A stretch of 42,989 bases of DNA, from assembly GCA_003696775.1 (NCBI GenBank), contig RFFS01000195.1, forward strand, positions 1-42,989. Reading direction: 5' to 3'. The stretch is from Calditrichota bacterium (lineage in GTDB: Bacteria; Calditrichota; Calditrichia; Calditrichales; J004). Below, piece after piece: positions 25,242-33,128 of the stretch. The notes below the pieces were generated by a model. The model saw nothing but the letters and a program-made list of their open reading frames with translations. It was not told the origin of the DNA and searched no databases. A program made the position numbers and the translations under genes. Position 1 is the first letter of the stretch; every line of letters begins with the position of its first letter.

Positions 25242-26519
25242 ATGAATAATATGACAGCCGTTATCCTGGGAGGCGGCCGGGGCACAAGACTGGATCCGTT
25301 AACACGCATACGTTCCAAGCCGGCGGTACCCATCGGCGGTAAATTCCGGCTTATTGATATCCCGATGAGCAATTGCCTGCATGCCGGCGTGCGGGATATT
25401 TTTATCCTCACTCAGTTCAATACCGAGTCCTTGCACCGACACATTTACGATTCATATCGTTTTGATAATTTTACACGCGGTTCCATTCGCATCCTGGCCG
25501 CCCAGCAAACGGCGGATAACAACGACTGGTATCAGGGAACCGCCGACGCCGTACGTAAAAACATCAATTTTCTCAAAAGCAGTCATGAACATATCATCAT
25601 ACTGTCCGGTGACCACCTTTATCGCATGGATTATCAGGCTTTCCTGCAATACCATATTGATACCGATGCCGATATTTCCATTGCCGTCAAACCGGTGTAT
25701 GAACAGGATGCCACACAATTTGGCATTCTGAAAACCGATAATCTCGGCCGGATTAACCGCTTTTACGAAAAACCCGACGACCCGAAATTGCTTAATGAAC
25801 TGAAAGTGGATCGCAGTCTGTTTTCCCGTTTTAACATCGACCCCGGGGATCGGCGGCATGTGGCTTCGATGGGGATTTATATCTTTAAAAAAGATGTGCT
25901 GTTTGAACTTTTAAAGGATAATAAGAAAGAGGACTTCGGCAAGGAAATCATCCCCGACAGCCTGAGTACTCAAAAAGTGTTTGCCTATTTCTTCGATGGC
26001 TATTGGGAAGACATCGGTACCATACAGGCCTTTTTCGACGCGCACATGGATTTTACCACCCCCGTGCCCAAATTTAACTTTTATGATGAAAAATATCCCT
26101 TTTATACAAGACCCCGCTATCTGCCGGCTTCCAAAATCAATCAGTGTCAGATCAACCATTCCGTTATTTCGGAAGGGAGTATCCTGCTGGGCTCCATCAT
26201 CGAGCAGGCGGTGGTGGGTATCCGTTCCTACATTGATGAAGGGACGTTTGTGCAACGTTCCATCATCATGGGCAACGCGCGTTATGAACATATTGCCCAA
26301 CGCCAGAAAAACAATGAAAAACACCGACCCAATCTGGGTATCGGGAAAAACTGCATTATCCGAAACGCTATTATTGACATGGATTGCCGGATAGGTAACA
26401 ATGTACAAATCATCAACCGGGATCATCAGCGTGAAGCCGAGGGCGATTTTTTCAGCATAAAGGACGGCATCATCATTATTCCCAAGGGAACCATTATTCC
26501 GGATAATACCATAATCTGA
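25242..26519 (+). CDS. glgC: Glucose-1-phosphate adenylyltransferase
   Basis: This 425-residue enzyme makes ADP-glucose from glucose-1-phosphate and ATP, the committed step of bacterial glycogen synthesis. The nucleotide motif G-G-G-R-G-T-R-L-D-P-L-T is at about 10-21, with K-P-A-V-P-I-G-G-K-F-R just after. S-G-D-H-L-Y-R-M-D-Y marks the sugar-nucleotide site near 120-130. A left-handed beta-helix with hexapeptide-like repeats forms the C-terminal third. Length and motifs are standard. GGGGGAAAT precedes the ATG. No glycogen synthase or branching enzyme is in the window, but a GH13 enzyme is encoded at 29759-32143. An unknown gene follows after 3 bases. Confidence 0.9.
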   Translation: MNNMTAVILGGGRGTRLDPLTRIRSKPAVPIGGKFRLIDIPMSNCLHAGVRDIFILTQFNTESLHRHIYDSYRFDNFTRGSIRILAAQQTADNNDWYQGTADAVRKNINFLKSSHEHIIILSGDHLYRMDYQAFLQYHIDTDADISIAVKPVYEQDATQFGILKTDNLGRINRFYEKPDDPKLLNELKVDRSLFSRFNIDPGDRRHVASMGIYIFKKDVLFELLKDNKKEDFGKEIIPDSLSTQKVFAYFFDGYWEDIGTIQAFFDAHMDFTTPVPKFNFYDEKYPFYTRPRYLPASKINQCQINHSVISEGSILLGSIIEQAVVGIRSYIDEGTFVQRSIIMGNARYEHIAQRQKNNEKHRPNLGIGKNCIIRNAIIDMDCRIGNNVQIINRDHQREAEGDFFSIKDGIIIIPKGTIIPDNTII

Positions 26520-26522
26520 TCC

Positions 26523-28337
26523 ATGCGTAACAAGTATATCTATTTTAAACTGTTTGATCTGCCCAATCCGGTGGAAGATATCCGTCGATTTTCGGAATAC
26601 GATATGCACGGACTTTTACCGGGCGTTACACCCGTGGACAACATCTTTCAGTTGTCACAGCAGCCCGAGATCAAACGGATTATAGAAAAAGATGTGTCTT
26701 TGCAAAACGCGCTGACCGACGCCCTGCCCCAACGCGGGCGACACGGTTATTTGTGGATGGGGCAAGCCTGGCCCGACGTGCGCCTTTTATTGCGGCATCT
26801 GGTTTACGTGAAGGAAATTTTTTGTTTTCAACAAGCGCTGGAGCCCGATCCGGAATGGCTGAAGGATTATCTGAATGCCCTGCCGTACCGCGAATACAGC
26901 GTCTATTTATGGCGTGTTTATCGGATTGTCAGCAAATCTTTTTTGTGGGACCGCATGCTGTATATCGGTCAGATCAGTCGCAACGAAAACGAACTGGATA
27001 CCCACCTGAAAGCGCTGAAAGGGGAACTGCTGCTTTCACCGGGTGAAGAAGACAATCTGAATCCCACGGAAATGCTGCGTTATGCCCGACCGGGCCGGGG
27101 CGGTGTGTTTTTCCCGGAATTACGCAAGGTGAACAATGCCCATGAATCGCAACGCCGGCTGCAGGCCTGGTTTAACCATCTTAAGCCGGAACGGGAAGCA
27201 ACGGTTTTACAGGTGTTGGACGGCCCGGAAAGCGCGGTGACGGCCGCCCTGTTTCGCGGTTTAAATGTCCGGTTGTACGAACCCCGGCCTTTACGCGGCG
27301 CTCTGAACCGCGCCCGCGCCGCTCTGTTGCATACTCCTCCGGAAGAAATCAACCGCATCATCAACGAATTGCAATCCAAAACCAATCTGCTGATGAGTTC
27401 CACCGGCGTGGCCCAGGCCGATCTTTTTATGTACAGCGCCGAAGGCCGCTTCATCGCTTTTTGGAATGATGAAAAACGGCGCCTGCGCACGCTGGATATC
27501 CCCCTGCCCGAACCCTTTTTAAAATACAGCGCCTGTATTCGTTTTTTAATCGAAACCCAGGCCCTGAGCGCCGATCCGGACCTCAACGATCTGGTGCGGA
27601 CGGCGTTTATACTGACCCTGCATACCGCGCTGAAAAAGAAAGAGCCCCCCTCCTTTTTGCAAACCATGACGGAATACTTGCGCTCTTTTTATCAGAAACG
27701 CTACCTGCTATCACGCATGGACGGCTGGATGCCTTCCACATACGGCGTGATACATACCGAACGGCAATGGAAAGAAGAAGCGTCCAGTGACATCACTACG
27801 ATTTATATGCCTGTTTATCCCCGGGAAATGCAGCTTTCCAGGGAAGAAAGATTTATTTCCGATATCCTCAATCAACCCGCCGCCTGGCAGGAATCGGGAT
27901 GGGACTACACGCGTCTTAACGATGAACAAAAAGTGGGTGTCAGGGAAGAGGTGGCTTCCAATGAAGGCATGATGCCTTTTTTACCGCGCGCCATGCGCGA
28001 TTTGTTTACACGCCTGGAATTGTTGGGACGCCAGGAGGACATTTGGCGCTATTATACGCTGGTACGCTATATGCGTCAATTGCTGGAAAAAGCGGGTCGT
28101 CAAACATTGAAAACGGTGGCGGTTTTTTTACGCCACGCCACCATGCGCGAAAAAGAAATCACCCGGCCCGTGCCGTGGGATGAGGTGGTCATGAGTCTGG
28201 TAAAGGGATTTAAGGACACCGCCCACTGGAGGGAGACCGATCGCGCGGAATATAGCCATCCGGGCAACACGCCGGCCTTCACCGTACATTATACGGTGAT
28301 CACCTTCGATGTCAGCGCGGACGGGAACGACGGATAA
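26523..28337 (+). CDS. Unrecognised 604-residue protein, possible degenerate methyltransferase fold
   Basis: I do not recognise the whole protein. It starts 3 bases after the glgC stop without a visible ribosome site, so it probably depends on glgC translation. It is soluble. Residues 221-260 (V-L-Q-V-L-D-G-P-E-S, then L-F-R-G-L-N-V-R-L-Y-E-P-R-P-L, then R-A-R-A-A-L) have the spacing of a class I DNA methyltransferase core (V-L-D-P-F-x-G-S-G, G-x-x-V-x-G-x-D-x-N-P-L), but the catalytic and cofactor residues are missing. The likeness is my inference. The rest is rich in Trp, Tyr and Arg. Its end overlaps the convergent FecCD gene by 26 bases. A link to glycogen metabolism is suggested only by position. 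Confidence 0.65.
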   Translation: MRNKYIYFKLFDLPNPVEDIRRFSEYDMHGLLPGVTPVDNIFQLSQQPEIKRIIEKDVSLQNALTDALPQRGRHGYLWMGQAWPDVRLLLRHLVYVKEIFCFQQALEPDPEWLKDYLNALPYREYSVYLWRVYRIVSKSFLWDRMLYIGQISRNENELDTHLKALKGELLLSPGEEDNLNPTEMLRYARPGRGGVFFPELRKVNNAHESQRRLQAWFNHLKPEREATVLQVLDGPESAVTAALFRGLNVRLYEPRPLRGALNRARAALLHTPPEEINRIINELQSKTNLLMSSTGVAQADLFMYSAEGRFIAFWNDEKRRLRTLDIPLPEPFLKYSACIRFLIETQALSADPDLNDLVRTAFILTLHTALKKKEPPSFLQTMTEYLRSFYQKRYLLSRMDGWMPSTYGVIHTERQWKEEASSDITTIYMPVYPREMQLSREERFISDILNQPAAWQESGWDYTRLNDEQKVGVREEVASNEGMMPFLPRAMRDLFTRLELLGRQEDIWRYYTLVRYMRQLLEKAGRQTLKTVAVFLRHATMREKEITRPVPWDEVVMSLVKGFKDTAHWRETDRAEYSHPGNTPAFTVHYTVITFDVSADGNDG

Positions 28338-29304
28338 GCAGGTAAACAAAAAACGGCCCGCCGATGAAGGCCGTCACCACGCCCACCGGCAATTCCGCCG
28401 GTGCGATGATTGTGCGCGCCAGGGTGTCACAAACAGCCAGAAACAAACCGCCAAACAGCACCGATCCTCCAAAAACATAGCGATGATTGCCGCCAAAGAT
28501 CATGCGTATGATATGCGGCGTCAGCAAGCCCACAAACCCCACCGGCCCGGCCATGGCCACAAAAAAACCGGTCATAACCGCCCCCACCGTCAGGGCTTGT
28601 TTTTGCAGACGGGTTACATCCACCCCTTTGCTTTTAGCCAGTTCCTCACCCGTAACCAACACGTTAAAATGACGGTAACGACGGAGAAAAAAGAGTGCCC
28701 CTGTCAGGGTCAGCGCCGTGGCCGTGAGGGGGTAAGACCATCCCGCCACATCCAGGGCGCCCATCACCCAGCGCATCATTTTAAAGGTTTCCGTAAAATC
28801 GGCCAGATAATGCAGCAACATATTGACGGCGGAAAAGAAAAAACTCAGAGCCACGCCAAGTAAAATCATGCTGTAAACCGGGGCCTGCTGCCAGTAGCGG
28901 GCAATAAACATGATCAAACCGATGGCTGTCAGGCTGCCGGCAATGGAGAACAGGGCCGTTGTGGAAAAAAAAACAACGTTCAGCACCAGTCCGCTTTTTA
29001 TGGCAATAACCGCGCCCAACGCGCCGCCCGAGGCAATGCCCAGCGTATAAGGGGAAGCCAGATCGTTACGCAAAACAACCTGATAGACCGCTCCGGCCAG
29101 GGCCAGCCCACCGCCCACCGCCCAGGCGAACAGTACCCGCGGCAGCCGGATATCCAGCCAAATCAGGCGGTCCAGGCTGTTCGTTACATGCCAAATGCGC
29201 GACAGAGAAAGCGGTTGACTGCCTATCAGCGTCAATCCCAGTAACCCGACGGGTACGGCGATCATCCAAATGTACAATGATTTAATAACGGAGACCCGGC
29301 GCAT
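28312..29304 (-). CDS. FecCD/BtuC-family ABC transporter permease
   Basis: This membrane permease of about 330 residues has roughly ten hydrophobic helices. Family motifs are visible: R-L-P-R-V-L-F-A-W-A-V-G-G-G-L-A-L-A-G, then S-P-Y-T-L-G-I-A-S-G-G-A-L-G-A, and near the end G-P-V-G-F-V-G-L-L-T-P-H-I-I-R. These match permeases for iron-siderophore, haem or vitamin B12 import. The ATG at 29304 is the likeliest start; a TTG at 29364 would add 20 residues, and neither has a good ribosome site. No ATP-binding or solute-binding protein gene is adjacent, and no cobalamin-type leader is visible upstream. The substrate is therefore unknown. It is flanked by convergent and divergent genes. Confidence 0.82.
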   Translation of the reverse strand: MRRVSVIKSLYIWMIAVPVGLLGLTLIGSQPLSLSRIWHVTNSLDRLIWLDIRLPRVLFAWAVGGGLALAGAVYQVVLRNDLASPYTLGIASGGALGAVIAIKSGLVLNVVFFSTTALFSIAGSLTAIGLIMFIARYWQQAPVYSMILLGVALSFFFSAVNMLLHYLADFTETFKMMRWVMGALDVAGWSYPLTATALTLTGALFFLRRYRHFNVLVTGEELAKSKGVDVTRLQKQALTVGAVMTGFFVAMAGPVGFVGLLTPHIIRMIFGGNHRYVFGGSVLFGGLFLAVCDTLARTIIAPAELPVGVVTAFIGGPFFVYLLIRRSRPR

Positions 29305-29436
29305 AAATTTGGTGAACCGTGTAAAAAGATTGTAAATTAACGCAACATGCCATCCGGTGACCAATATTTGATTTTTTCCGGATCATGTCGAAATAACTTT
29401 CTGGCAAATTACAAAAAAGAACGGAAAGGTTGAAAT

Positions 29437-29721
29437 ATGGAATTTTTACTTGTCCCTTTGTTCTTCGGCGCGGCGGTCACCCTGCTGGGCCTGGGGAAGT
29501 TACTTGGCGGCCGTGAACTGGGCAGCTCGTGTTCCTCGGGTGTCCATCTTAAGGAACATGGCCATGACGATGCCACCTGCGGTGCCTGCTCCAATGAAGA
29601 TGTTAAATTTTATGTCTCCAGGGAAGACCCCGGCTTTGATCGCGTGGCGCAACTGGGCTATCCCAACAGGGAAAAGCGTTTCATCGACAAGCTCGATTTT
29701 AAACCCGAACGCTTTAAATAG
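29437..29721 (+). CDS. Small Cys-rich membrane-anchored protein, possibly NqrM-like
   Basis: This 94-residue protein has one N-terminal membrane helix (residues 3-22), then a soluble part with Cys32, Cys48 and Cys51 (G-S-S-C-S-S-G and C-G-A-C) and several His. The layout, a helix then a Gly-Ser-Cys motif then a C-x-x-C motif, resembles NqrM, the small maturation factor that helps insert iron in Na+-translocating NADH:quinone reductase. No nqr genes are in the window and the protein is longer than typical NqrM, so the call is tentative. AAAGG precedes the ATG and a strong terminator follows, so it is a single-gene unit. Confidence 0.6.
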   Translation: MEFLLVPLFFGAAVTLLGLGKLLGGRELGSSCSSGVHLKEHGHDDATCGACSNEDVKFYVSREDPGFDRVAQLGYPNREKRFIDKLDFKPERFK

Positions 29722-29729
29722 ATGGCTTG

Positions 29730-29761
29730 AAAGGGCGCGTCCGTGACGGCGCCCTTTTTTA
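29730..29761 (+). terminator. Strong terminator between convergent genes
   Basis: AAAGGGCGC (29730-29738) pairs with GCGCCCTTT (29749-29757), followed by further T. It ends the small Cys-rich gene. On the - strand the GH13 gene stops within this T tract and then reads through the same stem. Confidence 0.85.
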
Positions 29762-32143
29762 TTTTAACAAAAAAACCTGTCCCTGCCGTGCCGGCAAGGC
29801 AATTTTTAAAACCGGCGGCACCAGTGCGTATTGCCGGGCATTGTGCAACGGTACCACACTGTTAATCACCACATCCTCCGGAAAAGATATATCCAGGTTT
29901 ACGGCGCGTTTGCTTTTGTTAAGCACTACAAGCAGCTGCTCTTTTAAATCACTTCGTATGTAAGCCAGCACATCCTTGTCCACATAAACGGGACGATAGT
30001 CCCCGTAACGCAAAGTGGGGTACGTGCGTCGTAGGCGGATAAGTTTTCCGATTTCCTTTTTATGCTCGGCCTCTTCCCGTGATAACCGGTTGCCGAATCG
30101 CATCATGCGTCGATTGTCCGGATCACCGGCGCCGGTCATGCCGATTTCATCTCCGTAATAAATAACCGGAATACCGGGCACCGTGAGCATATAGAGCATA
30201 TAGAGCCGCGCTATTGAATAACTTTCGGGCTTATCCACCCGGGGCGGTTTACTCCAGCCCAGGGCTTCCACATCGGCGCCATCGGGAATATCGCCGTCGG
30301 CCCAGGCCATGAAACGCGCTTTGTCATGGCTGTCCATCAGATTGCCCATCAAATGATCCATGCCGAAATAACGCACCCCTTTCAGGATTTCCCGGTTCAG
30401 GTCATTGAAATCGCCTTCCGGACGGGTAAACACAGGTAAAGCCGTATCGTAAAGCGGGAAGTTGAATTGCGCGTTCAGTTGGCCGTTGCTCACATAAGAA
30501 TTTATCAAACTATATGAACCAAACGTTTCGCCAATCTGAAAAACGGGAACATCTCTTTGCGGGTTGACCCGGTGTTTGATTTTTTGGGTAAGACGCCGCC
30601 AAAAGGCATTGGGCACATGTTTAACGGCATCCTGACGAAAGCCGTCCGCGCCGGAGGTTTCCAGCCACCAGAGGGCGTCATCGGTAACTTTTTCCAGAGC
30701 TTCGTTGTTGGAATAATCAAAAGAGGGTAAAAAGGGTTCAAACCAGGTGGTCAGGCGGTGGCTGTCCCATTGCCGCAAATTCAGACTTCCGTCGGGCAGT
30801 TTAAGCGATCCGAACCAATCGGGATGCTCGATGAAATAGGGGTGGTTTTTATGCACATGGTTGGAAACAAAATCGAGAATCACGCGCATACCGTGCTGAT
30901 GCGCCGCTTCGGTTACCGCTTTGAGGTCGTCCATGGTGCCGAACCGATCGTCCACCTTACGGGGTAAAACGGGCCAATATCCGTGATAGCCGGTTACCAG
31001 TCGTTGCGGCGGCCGGTATTCCTTCCACGCCTCTTTCGGATTTTGAATCACAGGAGAAAGCCACAACACATTCACGCCCAGCTCATCAAAATATCCTTCG
31101 TTGATCTTTTGCAGCAATCCGCTCAGGTCGCCGCCCATAAAGTTCACCTTGTCGGAAACACCCGGTTGTTTCACCTTGCTGTTGTTGGCCGGGTTACCAT
31201 CGGCAAAGCGATCCACAAACAAGGAATAAACGATGGCATCGTGCCAGTTAAAGCGATTTTTGGTATGACCGGCCAGCCGGGCACCCTGAAAGGTTACCTT
31301 TTTATATCCGGTCCCGCCATCCACAAATTGCACGGCGGCCCACAACGCGGAGCGCTTGGGAAAGGCTTTTTTATCCAACCGGACGGTAAGGATATTGTCC
31401 CGGATGTCAATATTTTTATCCTCGAGCAGAGTGTTGTTATATACAGCATACACGGCGCGTGGCGTGCGTGGCACGTTTACCGGCTGAGTTATGCGAAAAC
31501 GCACAAAAGCGGTGTCTCGTTTGATGGCATAATCATGATAATACAATCCATATTTGATATGCGGCGCTTCAACGGTCAGGACGGAATTATATTCACCAAA
31601 GGGATTGCGGATTTTATGTTTGTTGGCCGGATCGATGATTTCCGTGCCGTTGACCTGAAAACGGTATTCATAACGGCCGGGTTCGAGCGAGCGCGTTCCC
31701 TCGAATCGCTTTTTATCGGAATTGTAAACAAGTAAGGCGTCGGAACGATTCCAGTCGTTAAAGGAACCGATCACCCGCACCTGATCGTCCGAATGGGGGG
31801 AAGCCAGGGTAAACCGATGCTGTTGCCTGGTGCGTACTTCCACAGGGATGTAATAGTCCCGTCCTTCATGTTCAAAGCGAAAATAGGTTACACCGGTGAA
31901 GGTTTTTTGGGGGTTCAAAATGACAAGATTTTGTTGCGGCAGATACTGAACCTCGATATGCGGGCTTTGCTTTATGTTGATTCCGTAGGAAGAGGCGTAA
32001 AACAGGTCGGAAATAAGCAACGTATCTGTTTGGCCCCGGGTAAGATAAACCGGGCGCAGCTCGTCCGTTATGGATGAGCGGTTTTCCGAACAAGAAAAAA
32101 GAACCAATAAAGAAACGATGATGAGGACATTAAGCTGTCGCAT
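29759..32143 (-). CDS. GH13 alpha-amylase-family lipoprotein
   Basis: This protein of about 794 residues starts M-R-Q-L-N-V-L-I-I-V with the lipobox L-F-S-C, so Cys18 is lipidated. The ATG at 32143 has CTGGAG seven bases upstream. After an unassigned N-terminal region, a CBM48-like module (about 112-192: V-R-V-I-G-S-F-N-D-W, then G-R-Y-E-Y-R-F) precedes the GH13 barrel. The four conserved regions are D-F-V-S-N-H (424-429), G-F-R-Q-D-A-V-K-H with nucleophile Asp505, I-G-E with acid/base Glu539, and S-H-D with Asp607. It resembles surface alpha-amylases, neopullulanases and cyclomaltodextrinases. It would break down alpha-glucans outside the inner membrane. Confidence 0.85.
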   Translation of the reverse strand: MRQLNVLIIVSLLVLFSCSENRSSITDELRPVYLTRGQTDTLLISDLFYASSYGINIKQSPHIEVQYLPQQNLVILNPQKTFTGVTYFRFEHEGRDYYIPVEVRTRQQHRFTLASPHSDDQVRVIGSFNDWNRSDALLVYNSDKKRFEGTRSLEPGRYEYRFQVNGTEIIDPANKHKIRNPFGEYNSVLTVEAPHIKYGLYYHDYAIKRDTAFVRFRITQPVNVPRTPRAVYAVYNNTLLEDKNIDIRDNILTVRLDKKAFPKRSALWAAVQFVDGGTGYKKVTFQGARLAGHTKNRFNWHDAIVYSLFVDRFADGNPANNSKVKQPGVSDKVNFMGGDLSGLLQKINEGYFDELGVNVLWLSPVIQNPKEAWKEYRPPQRLVTGYHGYWPVLPRKVDDRFGTMDDLKAVTEAAHQHGMRVILDFVSNHVHKNHPYFIEHPDWFGSLKLPDGSLNLRQWDSHRLTTWFEPFLPSFDYSNNEALEKVTDDALWWLETSGADGFRQDAVKHVPNAFWRRLTQKIKHRVNPQRDVPVFQIGETFGSYSLINSYVSNGQLNAQFNFPLYDTALPVFTRPEGDFNDLNREILKGVRYFGMDHLMGNLMDSHDKARFMAWADGDIPDGADVEALGWSKPPRVDKPESYSIARLYMLYMLTVPGIPVIYYGDEIGMTGAGDPDNRRMMRFGNRLSREEAEHKKEIGKLIRLRRTYPTLRYGDYRPVYVDKDVLAYIRSDLKEQLLVVLNKSKRAVNLDISFPEDVVINSVVPLHNARQYALVPPVLKIALPARQGQVFLLK

Positions 32144-32178
32144 GATATGCTCCAGTGCTTGTGGTTTTAAAAGGATGA

Positions 32179-32979
32179 TTATCCGGGCCACGTTAACTCA
32201 ATAACGGTGCCTTCGTTTGAACGAATATTAAAGACTGTGTGATCGGTAAACATAAGATATTGACCGCGGATGCCGCTTAAAGTGCCGCTGTACTCAGGAG
32301 TTTTGGAAAGATTCAGGCTGACTACCCTGGACGGCCAGGTGGTAACGGGATAGTCTATATGGGTTTCCCGTAGAGTATCGCTTAAGATGTAGGGCCGCGC
32401 TTCCTCCGGAACAAAATCCAACAAGCGTTTTCGGATTTCCATTAAATCCATGCCGCTCTGTTCATTTTTAAGCATCCGTCGCCAATTGGTTTTGTCCGAT
32501 ATGTGTTTTTTTAAGGCCACCTCCGTGATACCCGCCAGATAACGGTTGGGCGTTTCTACAATGGCCACGGCCCGGGAAGCGCCCTGATCAATCCAGCGAG
32601 TGGGTATCTGACTCTTACGGGTAACCCCCACTTTTGCCCCGCCGGATTCCGCTAGATAGACCACATGGGGTTGCAGTTGTGCTTCTTTTTCATAAGCAAG
32701 GTCGCGGTCTTCCAGGCCGAGATGGGCTTTGGACAGTTCCGGTCGTATCACCCACTCGCCCACATCGGGTTGTTTGTAAAAGCAGTCGTAGCAATATCCC
32801 TGACGAAATATTTTTCTCGTGGCACCGCAGGAGAGGCATTGGTAGCCGCTGAAACGGATCTGAATGGTCTGACCGATTAAGTTGTTCATTAAAACGGGGT
32901 GATCATTCAGGTTGAGCGTGTATTGGACCGGCGTTTCCGCCCGGACGGACATTTTTATCAGAACCCCTTTTTCGGTCAT
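32179..32979 (-). CDS. DUF2797 zinc-ribbon protein
   Basis: This 266-residue protein has an early four-Cys site (C-L-S-C at about 48-51, G-Y-C-Y-D-C at about 61-66), likely a zinc ribbon. It continues with H-V-V-Y-L-A, G-A-K-V-G-V-T-R and P-T-R-W-I-D-Q-G-A, strongly like GIY-YIG-type segments seen in DUF2797 proteins. The function of the family is unknown; the fold hint suggests nucleic acid contact. GAGG precedes the ATG. It lies 35 bases upstream of the GH13 gene on the same strand and may share its transcript, though no common role is apparent. Confidence 0.7.
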   Translation of the reverse strand: MTEKGVLIKMSVRAETPVQYTLNLNDHPVLMNNLIGQTIQIRFSGYQCLSCGATRKIFRQGYCYDCFYKQPDVGEWVIRPELSKAHLGLEDRDLAYEKEAQLQPHVVYLAESGGAKVGVTRKSQIPTRWIDQGASRAVAIVETPNRYLAGITEVALKKHISDKTNWRRMLKNEQSGMDLMEIRKRLLDFVPEEARPYILSDTLRETHIDYPVTTWPSRVVSLNLSKTPEYSGTLSGIRGQYLMFTDHTVFNIRSNEGTVIELTWPG

Positions 32980-33078
32980 AAAGCCTCGTCATGCATGGTT
33001 GGTTGGAATGGTTTTAATATAGGCACGTATGGCGTATTATAAAAGATTTCCGGTTTTTAGATGATACGCGTAATTCTT

Positions 33079-33092
33079 TCATGCCGGCATGA
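33079..33092. promoter_or_regulatory. 14-base palindrome upstream of the DUF2797 gene
   Basis: TCATGCCGGCATGA is a perfect palindrome in the 149-base gap between the cytochrome gene (stop at 33129) and the DUF2797 gene (start 32979). It has no T tract, so it is a better candidate for an operator than for a terminator. The function is unknown. Confidence 0.3.
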
Positions 33093-33128
33093 TGACAACG
33101 GTTACGTAATATGCATCACAACCGGGGC

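Noticed and set aside
29305-29436. Possible cobalamin riboswitch upstream of the FecCD permease
   Set aside because: No B12-box-like sequence or long leader is visible in the 130-base AT-rich gap, which is shared with a divergent gene.
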